Of a stretch of DNA of 64,000 bases, positions 55,145-64,000 are shown piece by piece. Origin of the DNA: Paragordius varius (lineage: Eukaryota > Nematomorpha). Every line of letters starts with the position of its first letter. Positions within the stretch are counted from its first letter, which is position 1. Where the stretch lies: NCBI GenBank assembly GCA_964247055.1, contig OZ176058.1, positions 3,224,001 through 3,288,000 on the forward strand. Direction: 5' to 3'. The notes beneath the pieces were generated by a model. The model searched no databases. It saw only the letters and a list, made by a program, of their open reading frames with translations, and was not told where the DNA came from. Position numbers and translations under genes: made by a program.

Positions 55145-55811
55145 TTAACTTAAATTTTATGTTAAAAAGCACTTTAAATTAATAATTTTTTGGATTATTC
55201 ATTAAATATAAAAAATAAGTAAAAAATGTAAATTCATAAAGGTGTGAAAAATAAACAAAAATTATAAAATAAAATGTCAATTTTGCGCCAAAAAAAGCGA
55301 ATTCACCGCGAGAGATTTAAGCAAAATTGCTGATTTATACTATAATTAAAATATATTAAAATTTTATGAATTTTATGGAAATATTTATTATATATATTTT
55401 ATAAATTTTACATACATTATATTTGAAATGTAAAAATTGTGCAACATTATTAAAAACAATAACTTCAAGGTTAGATAAGCACAATGATATATTTTTGGGT
55501 AATTGGTATATGTGACAACAATAAACATGACAATTAAAAAATCAATAAAGATATTTACCAAAAAAACTTAGAAAATTATAGATTAAACTTTTTCGAAAAT
55601 TAAAATTAAACTAGGATTGGCTTAAAAAATAAAATTTAAAATAACAACATTTAAACTTTATAAAATACAATAAATATCCAACTTTTTTTACGAATTTTTT
55701 TTAAAAATTATTATATAATAAATATTATTATAAGACATAATAATTACCATCGTTTTGGGATTTGAGAGATTTTATCTGTATAAAAAATAAAACTGCTAAT
55801 AAAATTTTCAT
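50785..55811 (-). CDS. probable small single-pass membrane protein, multi-exon
   Basis: Proposed exons, in order: 55811-55748 (Met plus signal peptide), 52712-52635, 52205-52095 and 51044-50811. All internal ones start and end in phase 1 (78, 111 and 234 nt). The product would have a cleavable signal (MKILLAVLFFIQ), a Tyr/Gln/Pro-rich segment, one transmembrane helix with a Cys cluster (IVIACLLACCACFSVCYYLF), a basic stop-transfer (SRGKR) and a Gly/Tyr/Pro-rich cytoplasmic tail. If the last donor is not used, translation ends at 50785. Because all the exons are phase 1, other combinations are equally in frame. This layout resembles Shisa-type adaptor proteins, but the extracellular Cys domain is missing, so no family is assigned. 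Grouping into one gene is inference. Confidence 0.55.
50811..51044 (-). CDS. exon encoding transmembrane helix and Gly/Tyr/Pro-rich tail
   Basis: Acceptor (minus) tacggttacag and donor GTAAAA. Reads (D)GRTAARIGGG, then a hydrophobic helix, SRGKRTAGAETGGGWFSGAP and DQPAPGGYYTTGGATTYPG. It is clearly GC-richer than its surroundings, which supports coding. The + frame over the same bases is a shadow. Confidence 0.8.
52095..52205 (-). CDS. Tyr/Gln-rich exon
   Basis: The acceptor is ttttcttatgcag. The exon reads YTNQRPVGYQYNYGAQRPAV, YQQQVYRTQYPYRRHG and reaches a strong donor GTGAGA at 52094. If the donor is ignored, the frame stops at 52078. A 33-nt intron (52094-52062, with ctaat branch-like sequence and tttcag) would lead to a tiny terminal exon reading APLK and stop (52047-52045), as an alternative ending. 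Confidence 0.7.
52241..52492. mobile_element. palindromic MITE in the membrane-protein gene intron
   Basis: Ends acagtatgtatata and ggatacattactgta, with the same aatggaaaaaacaagagctc arms as 49048-49281. An AT tract sits just inside the left end. Confidence 0.75.
52635..52712 (-). CDS. Pro/Val/Gln-containing exon
   Basis: Acceptor gtcatgttag, donor GTAAGT (consensus). Reads APPVVVPAVQYGGINQLDSA then LNRTQR, ending in phase 1 so that the next exon begins Q-YTNQRP. An in-frame ATG overlaps the acceptor, so it could also be a first coding exon. Confidence 0.65.
52740..53699. mobile_element. two major-family MITEs
   Basis: 52740-53014 (left aaaattatacggacaaaatg, right tttttacggtctgatttcaa). 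53436-53699 (left aaaactgaaattatacgga, right ctttttgtccgtacaatttc). They lie in the long intron of the minus-strand gene. Confidence 0.65.
54060..55140. mobile_element. MITEs and AT microsatellites in the same intron
   Basis: A major-family MITE lies at 54191-54452 (acagtaaaaattgaaattat, ...gttttgtccgtataatttta). A degenerate one lies at 54560-54840. AT tracts are at 54064-54096 and 55111-55137. Confidence 0.65.
55748..55811 (-). CDS. signal-peptide exon
   Basis: ATG at 55811-55809, then KILLAVLFFIQIKSLKSQND, then donor GTAATT in phase 1. It has a short basic start, a hydrophobic core and a polar end, as in a cleavable signal peptide. Its link to the exons at 52.7 kb rests on strand and phase only. 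Confidence 0.6.
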
Positions 55812-58350
55812 GGTCGAATCGAAGATAAACAACTGATTTAAGTCTATTATGCTAGATGAAGCAGATGATTTATGATTATAAATATTTCTAAAATTTAGCG
55901 GATTTTAGTGCTCAATGATATTGTAAATTAGGCATTTAACATTAAATAACATAAATAGCAAATATATGGATTGATTTGACTTTAGTTTTATAATTTTTTA
56001 ATAAAATGAGTGTCACATTAACATTTATAGAATATGTTGTGTTGTCCTAGAGCTTAGTGTAAATGAAATTAAAAAGGGGTTTGGCCAAAGTGTTAATATC
56101 ATTTTTTTAAAAAATGGTTATATTCGTTGCATCCTCTAACTTTTAGAGTGAAAATTTAGCAACTAAAACCCGACTAAAACAGCTGATTGCAATATTGAAA
56201 ATTTGCTGCTATGTTTTTAAAAATCTCTTAATTTATAATTTTACCTTATTTCATAGTAATTTTTTACCCCATAGTCAAAATACTGTTTTGATAATTGTTT
56301 GATTAAAATAGATTAATATAATTTTCGTCTCGTGCATTAGATAAAAAATTATTTACAGTATTTTGACATCTAGATACCTGCGTTTGGATGGCACCAAATG
56401 TTAAAAATATCATGTAAACTGTAAATTAAAACCTATTTAATGTTAAATATTCTCAAGTTAAAATTATTTGCTTATTATCAGGAAAATGTTTGAAATCGAA
56501 TTATTTCAATTAACAAGCTTATTGTATTAAGCGACTAAAAGGTTGAAAGCAAAGTTAGCCACATGCTAATGTTTTTTTTAAATTTTAATAAACCTTGGTG
56601 TATAATCTTAGTTAAAAGAAATTAAGAAGTGTTAACTATATATATAAACAATATTACATTAGCAAAAAATTTAACTAATATGTGCACTAATTTTGCTATA
56701 TAACGATATCCATCGCACAAAAGTGCACCAGGCATAAACGAAGCGAGTATCCTGATACATATCTAAATTATATATTAATCGGGATGTATTTGTATACCCC
56801 CATATCGAAAAGGTATAGATCAAAATAATTTTATAATTTTAAGTACTAAATAAAAACATTAAATTGTATAATTTACATTCACCCAATATTTTATTAACTT
56901 TATATAACCTTTTAATTTATATCCTTCTGGCATATTAAGCACTAAAGAGTAATGAACTGTTAAGAGCAAAAATTTTATCAAGAGAATGTTTTGTAAAATA
57001 ACAACTTTAAACATATATAATTTACACAGACAAAATCGGAAGGTTAAAAAAATAATGTGAGAAAGACTATGATGCTTTTATATTTCACAGTGCCAAAAAA
57101 AATAACCTGAGAAATATATTTTGTAGTTAAATGTGTCAGAATTATCATAATGCTTTTGGTTTTAGCCGTTACGGGTGAAAAATTACTTACAGTTTTGTGG
57201 TAAGTACTCCATGCCAGAAGATGACAAAATCTGCTCAAATTTTAAATATCTCCATTTCAAAATATTCACCAAACATATCATAAATTGCATATAAAAAGTA
57301 TGCAATATTTTTTAAAAAAATTAAATTTTAAAATATGGGTTTCTGTCCCATTTTTTGTTTTTTTATGTATTCTTTCAATATAAACGCAAAAATGCCAAGA
57401 TTGTGTCACAAAAATATTAAATATATGCTAAATTTCAATATTAACTAATATTATTTATAATTGCATATATTTTTAAAGATTTTAATAATGTTGAGGCGAA
57501 CTTCCCATTATTTTTTGGCATAATATGAAAACGCTTTAAGATATTAATACTTGCTCTTTGTATTTCGATGATGATAAACATATTTCTATCACCTCAGTAT
57601 TTAAAATTATACATGATTGTCCAAATTTATCTTTAATATACAATGGGTTTTTCACAATATCCATCAAAAATAAAACAAACGAACCTTTAAATTAAATGAA
57701 GCGATAATATTCGACATAGAAAATTTTTTTTTATAATATAGAGCTTTTTTATACTTTTATGCAAACTAAAAATATGATAGTATCCAATTTTTGAAAAATG
57801 TATGCATTTTTAAAAATATTTTTATTTGATATGAAAATTTATCATATTAAATTTTTTACCTGGCTATCCCGGTAATTTCGGGCTTATTTTAGGAGAACCA
57901 GCTTATCATCTAAATTTAGAGCGAAAAAATTTGGTTTCAAAGCCCACATCTAATAATTAACTTTTTTAAATTCTTCTTTGCCTTTTTTTGTATTTAATGA
58001 TATTTTTTAATAAAATTTTTTGGAAAAATTACGCAAATTTCGCCATTTTTTGATGTGGAGCACTTACCACAAAAGTGCAAATTTTTTAAATCACTTGGCC
58101 AAAATCAAAAGAACCCTGATAATCCTGATATGTTTCCTATCATAATATATAGATATTTCATCAGGTTATTGTTTATACCCCCATTTGGGGCTAATGAGAC
58201 GAAAATTTTGCAAAATCGATATACTAGAGCGAAATATTATTATGAAATTTCAGCTTATTAAAATTTATTTCATGGTATATTAGTCGATTTAAAAAAAGGG
58301 CTAAAAGAGATTTTTGGAGTTAACATCTTAAATTTAAAATTATAATGTTT
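55812..58350. other. intergenic DNA with scattered transposon ends
   Basis: Ends related to the 43524-45018 element occur at 57060-57235 and 58010-58130, but in outward orientation, so they do not frame one element. No gene was recognised. Confidence 0.45.
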
Positions 58351-58912
58351 TGCTTTTTAATTGGATACAATACATTCATTTTTTTGGTTTTTCGTTTAAA
58401 TTGGGGTCTTACGTGATCCCAGGCTTGTTTAAAATTAAATATTTTAAAAAATATGAAACAATTTAGAACCATTGATAAAATTAATACATATGTAACATTG
58501 ATGAATTAAATAAAATCCCAGTAAAAACTTAATATTAATTATATTATGAATAACCCAAAGGTAAAAAATTAGCCAACATGACATGCGTGCATTATAAAAA
58601 TATTCAAAAATAAACCACTTTTTCCGGTTATATCAATGTTAGATGCGATTAATATAAAGTAGCTTTAATTTTTAGTTAGAATCATTTAAACTCGATATTT
58701 TGCTAAAATGGTGTATAAATAAAAATGGTGCGAAGTAGTTTGATATGGAACAATTTTGCGAAACTAAATTTTATTTAGATATTTTGGATTCTTTATATAA
58801 TTTTTTTTTAGGACAAAAACATAAATTTGTATTGGAATCGTTTCTATTAGTACTTGTTTAAATAAATAAACTTAAATATAGTGTGGGGTTAAATACCCCA
58901 AATCTTAAATAG
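58351..58912 (-). mobile_element. GGGGTAT-family element, minus orientation
   Basis: Starts with the outer end ttggatacaatacattcatt and then aaattggggtcttacgtgat, ccc. Closes with gtggggttaaataccccaaa. The interior matches the complement of 15941-16498. Confidence 0.55.
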
Positions 58913-59117
58913 ATATAATATAAAAATCAGATAAAAATATATATCCTGATGATTAATATTTATTCAGACAGATAATTGTAACATGGTGAATATAGGGCAC
59001 ATTTGATTTTGGGCCTTACGAGTGTTAAGTTATACCTTATCGAAAACGAAATTCGTACATTTTGTACTAAATAATATTTCCCAAAGTAAATTCTACATGC
59101 CAAAAATAGTATCAAGA

Positions 59118-59388
59118 TACAGTAAAAATTGAATTTATACGGACAAAATGTAAAAATATAAAGACAAAAATTTTATTTAAAAGACAACCATACTTTTTAG
59201 GATGGTATTTAGTAACAATTTTAAAATAAAGAATTGATTGAGCTAGTAATATATATCTCTATTTCAGACTTTGCCATTTTAAACAATGAGTTTTATTAAA
59301 ATAAATCGAGATTTTAAAAGTATGGTTGTCTTTTGAATAAAAATATTTGTCTTTATATTATTACGTTTTGTCCGTATTAGTTACTGTA
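59118..59388. mobile_element. major-family MITE, well preserved
   Basis: Left arm acagtaaaaattgaatttat then acggacaaaatgtaaaaata. Right arm atggttgtcttttgaataaa, acgttttgtccgtattag and ttactgta. Confidence 0.8.
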
Positions 59389-59519
59389 TTTAAAGCTAAT
59401 ATTGAGATAAAGTTATTAAAAAAAATGCAAATTAAAATTTTTAGCTTTATGCAGGAATGGCTAAAAACCTTACTCATTTTATATCGTCTTTAATAAAATT
59501 TAAATGCATTCCAATATTA

Positions 59520-59910
59520 TAACCATTTACAGTTTAAATTTACCGTAACAATTCAAATTTCCCCTCGAACAATTCAAATTCACCCTTGAACAATTCAAAT
59601 TTACCCTCAAACTATTCAAATTCACCCTTGAACAATTCAAATTTACCCTCAAACAATTCAAATTCACCCTTGAACAATTCAAATTCACCCTAAAACAATT
59701 ATGTGTTTTCGAACTAATATAACTATCAATAATATGAAACATACCTTAATATTATCTTTCAGCAATATTTTAATTTTAAACAAAATTTTATTTAATCGAT
59801 CTTAAAAAACACTTGATTATTAGGGTCAATTTGAATTGTTTGAGGGTGAATTTGAATTGTTCGAGGGTGAATTTGAATTGTTTGAGGGTGAATTTGAACA
59901 AATAGTAAAT
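59520..59910. mobile_element. TACCATTTAC-family MITE with 21-bp tandem repeats in its arms
   Basis: The left arm (59548-59700) has seven exact-length 21-bp units beginning aacaattcaaatt and ending alternately in cacccttg and taccctca. The right arm (59822-59898) has about four complementary units. The repeat length, a multiple of three, creates a spurious open frame on the minus strand. Confidence 0.8.
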
Positions 59911-60414
59911 ATGATGCATTTTAAATAATATAAAGCCATACTTGGCAGCTAACTTAAAGTAGTGTTTGACTAAATTTTTTGCCTTTGCATCGGAAAAATC
60001 TTAAACTGTGATTCAATCCATACCACATAGTATCAGGAATCTACAAAAATTAGTTGAATTATATGCCGCCATTTTTCAAAGAATAGTCCCCTAACCTTGC
60101 TGCTTTTTTATACTTAAGATATTTAAATTCACTAACGCTTTTCGACGAAATTGCTTTAAAAATTTGAGTAAAAATTGATTTGATACAAAACAAATATTTT
60201 TAAAAAGACAACTAAACCATGATTTTTTTATATAAGCCATCGCATGTCACCTATGAGATAAAGAGATGCATGTTCTTAAAGCCACTATTTTATTAGACTT
60301 CCTTTTTTCAAAAAAACCCTATTTTTGCAAGGGAATTTAACCGAGGTGCCTGCTAATTCAAAAAAAAGGCCTCGTTAATTGGTTTTCAAATAAACATAAA
60401 TTTTTTCCACACAG

Positions 60415-60576
60415 GGATTTGAATGAGCATTTTAATTTTCTTATATTATTTTTTTATATATGTATATGGAAGAATATTGATGCACAAAATCTAGCTCAAG
60501 GGGGTCCTAGCCCTCCGAGTGAAACTCGTGAAATATTTGGACATTCTATTTTTAAAAAAATGTTTCTCGCAAAATT
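60415..60576 (+). CDS. possible exon of unknown gene
   Basis: A good acceptor (aaattttttccacacag) ends near 60413. One frame reads NEHFNFLILFFYICIWKNID, then AQNLAQGGPSPPSETREIFG. A hydrophobic stretch followed by a Pro/Ser/Gln-rich segment looks coding-like, and local GC is raised. No donor was settled and a major-family MITE begins at 60578. A second frame offers ATG with a signal-like MSILIFLYYFFIYVYG. No family was recognised. Confidence 0.3.
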
Positions 60577-60577
60577 T

Positions 60578-60905
60578 ACAGTAAAAACTGAAATTATACG
60601 GACAAAACGTAAATATTTTTTTTTTCAAAAGACAACCATAAACCTTAAAACTATATAACTCATTGTGCTACCAATTTACATTTCTATTTTATAATTGCAG
60701 TTTAAAAAAATTTGTTATATTAAAAAAAATGAAGATTTAAAAAATATGGTTGTCTTTTAGAAAAAATATTTGCCTTTTTTAAGTGGTAACACTTGAATCA
60801 TATATATTTCAAAATTTTCATAAAGCTATATTTAAAAATCAAGGTTCAAATAAGTATGGTTGTCTTTTAGAAAAAATATTTGTTTTTAATTTTGTCCGTA
60901 TGTTG
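60578..60905. mobile_element. major-family MITE pieces
   Basis: Left arm acagtaaaaactgaaattat then acggacaaaacgtaaat. Two right-arm inner segments (atggttgtcttttagaaaaa at 60746 and 60857) follow, the second with ttttgtccgta. Confidence 0.65.
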
Positions 60906-60994
60906 ATGGTCAATAAAAAAGAAAATTTATATAAAAGATTTAACATAGTTTTTAAATTTTCCACATATACTACATAACAATTATGAAATATATA

Positions 60995-62240
60995 CAGTAG
61001 ACATTGAAATTATACTACGGATAAAACATAAAAATATAATTAAAACAACCCATCATTTTTAAATTTTGATTAAATAAAACTCATTGTATAAAAATGCAAA
61101 TTATGGAATAGAGATAGATGTATGTCAGTAACACAATCAATTATATGTTTAAGGTTTATAATTAAATAGTTTATATAGAAAAAATTAAATTTTAAAAATG
61201 GTTGCTTTAAAAAAAAATAATTGTCTTTATATTTTTACGTGTTGTCCGTATAATTCCAATTTTTACCGTAATTGATTCTATTATTAATTATATATAAGTA
61301 AAAACTGAAATTATACGGACAAAACGTGAAAATATAAAGATAAATCTTTTTTTCTAAAAGAACAACCTCATATTATTTAATTCTTGATTAATTTAAATAA
61401 AACTTGTTTTAAATTGCAAATTATAGAATAGAGATTTTTATTGGTAACACAATCTATTATATATATAAGGATTTTAATTAAATAGTTTATATCGAAAAAA
61501 CTAACTACGGTAAAGATTGGAATTATACGGACAAAACGTAAAAATATAAAGACAATTATTTTTTTTTCAAAGCAATCATACTTTTTTCTATTATTAATTA
61601 TATATAAGTAAAAACTGAAATTATACGGACGAAACGTGAAAATATAAAGAAAAATTTTTTTTTAAAAGAACAACCTCATAATTTTTAAATCTTGATTAAT
61701 TTAAATAAACTTATTGTTTGAAATTGCAAATTATGGAATAGATATTTTTATTGGTAACACAATCAATTATATACATAAGGATTTTAATTAAATAGTTTGC
61801 ACAAAAAAATTGTTTAAAAGTATGGTTGCTTTTGAAAAAATTATCTTTATATTTTTGCGTTTTTTCCGTATAATTTCAGTTTTTACTGTAATTGATTCTA
61901 TTATTTATATATAAGTAAAACTGAAATTATACGGACGAAACGTGAAAATTTAAAGAATAATCTTTTTTTTTAAAAGAACAACCTCATAATTTTTAAATCT
62001 TGATTAATTTAAAAAACTTTTTGTTTGATATTGCAAATTATGAAATAGAGATGTATATCAGTAACACAATCAATTATATTTTTAAGGCTTTTAATTTAGT
62101 TTATATAGAAAAAATTAAGTTTTAGTAAAAAGTATGGTTGCTCTTGAAAAATAATAATTAATGTCTTTATATTTTTACGTTTTGTCCGGATAATTTAATT
62201 TTTATTGTCTTTATATTTTTTACATGTTTTGTCCGTATAA
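60995..62240. repeat. cluster of tandem, partly nested major-family MITEs
   Basis: Left arms start at about 60995, 61298, 61506, 61608 and 61912. Right arms end at about 61270, 61893 and 62205. Three copies share the spacer 'ctattattaattatatataa' before the left arm, giving a period close to 305 bp. This suggests duplication of MITE plus flank rather than independent insertions. Confidence 0.75.
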
Positions 62241-64000
62241 TATCAATTTCTTTAATTAAATCTATTTTATTTATTCTTAATTAGCGACTCAAAGCGAAAG
62301 GATGATTATATTTAAAAATAATGTTAAAATAATTATTTTGTCTTTTTAAAAAAATTATTTTATTTTTATATTTTTTTGCCTTGTGTAATTTCAAATTTTT
62401 ACTCTAAATTTAATTTTCGGTAAACAATAATAAAAATGGAAGGCAAAATTTCAGATTAAAATTAATTAAATATATTATATTTTTGTGTGTACTTAAGTTG
62501 CCATTAGATATATATATATATATATATTATTATGATTCATTTTTAATTTTAAATTTTATTATTAAATATATTTATATATAATCTATCATTTCATTATATA
62601 CACTAGCGTATGAGTATAAAAAATAGATTGCCCGAAATCAAAAAGCGTATAAAATATAGGAATAAAACGGTTTATTTTAACTATATGGTTGTTTTTAACC
62701 ATACGCTAGCGTAAAACGAATAAAAATATATACAAAAAGCAATTATTGATTTATCATAATGAGTTGCCAAAAATTTATATAGGATGTCACTTTGTCTTTC
62801 TATTCGCTTATAAAATTAATAAAAATAAATATAAAAATTATTTTTCATTGCGTTTTTTTCACCTTTAAATTTGACTCTTTTTGCCCACATTTGAAACAAA
62901 ATTGCGGTTTTATTCGGTGGTAGAATGTAAGTTTTTTGAAATTAAAATATTAATAATTATTAATCATTTTGTCTAATGGTCCAATTTTTTTTAAATAATA
63001 ATTAAAATAATTCTGTAAATAATATGTTTTGGGGGTATATATGTGAATAAAATAAAATTTTAATCTTAATATGTCAAGTTAATTCATACTCTATTTTTTT
63101 AAATTTAACCATCTCTTAGTTTTTAAAATAATTTTGAGTATAATTAATCATGATAAACCAATTTTTTTGGACCTAATACAATTTTGATTTTAGGCATTTA
63201 ATAAGATTAAAAGAGTAAATATAGTATTGATTTTTATTTTATATGCATACCTATATTTATATGATTTATTACCCTACTTTTTTAGTGGTTATAAAAATTT
63301 GAACTAGAGCCAAAAAAATATTTGTTAGATTTATTTATATTATTCATTTCGGCATTACCCAGGTAACATTTAAATATAGATAAAATTGATTCTTAAAATA
63401 AATTAAAACGATACAGACATATAAAAATTACAATACAAATATTTTTTTTGCATAAAGAAAACCAACCTTATCTTTAAAATCTTTTTACACAATATACAGT
63501 AAACATGGACAAAATGTAAAAATAAAAAAGAAATTTTTTCTTTAAAAGCCAACCATACTTTTTCAAATCTTAATTCCTATTTAAAACTTTTAATAATAAT
63601 TATAAATTATGTATTAGATTATATTACTAACTCTATTAATAATTTGCTCACTTTATGACAATCAGTTATATTTAAAATCAAGGTTTAAAAAGTATGTTAT
63701 ATTAAAAAAATATGTGTCTTATAATTTCAATTTTTACTGATCTATCTTATAAATTGGCAAATTAAGAAATAGATATGTAATAAGTTATCTAATTATATAA
63801 ATCTCAAAATCGAAGTTGTTTTAAAAAAATATTTTTATTTAATAATTTTTACCTTTGTCCGTATTATTTATACACTGTTCCCCAAATAAAATACAGTTTT
63901 ACAGTAAAAATAAAAAATTCAAATGTTAAATTAATGAAATCAACAACTTATAGCCATCCCATATTTTAAATAATTTTATATGTTTAAACAAATCAAAAAG
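62241..64000. other. AT-rich end of the window
   Basis: A small palindromic MITE is at 62603-62716 (cactagcgtatgagtata against accatacgctagcgta). An AT tract is at 62510-62528. A decayed major-family MITE is at 63497-63740. No gene was recognised. Confidence 0.55.

Noticed and set aside
59527-59742. Minus-strand frame with a 7-residue repeat; array also looks CRISPR-like at first sight
   Set aside because: The repeat is a 21-bp minisatellite in a MITE arm with no unique spacers, in animal DNA.
62840-62935. Minus-strand segment reading ILPPNKTAILFQMWAKRVKF
   Set aside because: Open and moderately complex, but too short, with no convincing acceptor and no partner exon.

Overview
The window is extremely AT-rich animal nuclear DNA. 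It has intron-split genes with GT-AG borders, a metazoan Gs-alpha gene, and many DNA transposons, Helitrons and non-LTR retrotransposon remnants. There are no bacterial-type operons, rRNAs, tRNAs or CRISPR arrays. The Gs-alpha protein looks protostome-like (for example its EKKQKVEDIRKNI segment and its [19 protein letters not shown] segment), but the species cannot be fixed from the sequence alone.

Layout. (1) 1-9080, + strand: the 3' part of a gene for an Asn/Gln/Ser-rich protein. Its exons are 61-88 (tentative), 1688-2605, 8244-8417 and 9045-9080. Its introns carry MITEs and a 3.3-kb hAT transposon (3285-6596) with a perfect 8-bp target duplication. (2) 9081-23970: a repeat-only interval with MITEs, two Helitron-type insertions, palindromic elements and a retrotransposon scrap inside a MITE. 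(3) 23971-41253, + strand: a complete 11-exon gene for the stimulatory G-protein alpha subunit (377 aa). It reads cleanly through all splice phases to the C-terminal QYELL. (4) 41254-50700: repeats, a possible 1.5-kb transposon with a small ORF, and a 5'-truncated non-LTR reverse transcriptase (45779-47175, minus strand). (5) 50785-55811, minus strand: a probable gene for a small secreted or single-pass membrane protein, with a signal-peptide exon and phase-1 exons. (6) 55812-64000: repeats, including a tandem MITE cluster (60995-62240), and one uncertain exon near 60.4 kb.

The most unusual feature is in the Gs-alpha gene. Several exons (4, 5, 8, 9 and weakly 1) are surrounded by tandem, decaying copies of their own edges. 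Copies upstream of an exon keep the acceptor side and the first coding bases. Copies downstream keep the last coding bases and the donor. In exons 8 and 9 the copies agree with one another but differ from the working exon almost only at synonymous positions. They look like fossils of an older version of the exon. A similar, weaker pattern flanks one exon of the minus-strand gene near 50.7 kb. The stretch holding these arrays (about 25.0-36.3 kb) contains no recognised MITE, although both sides are dense with them.
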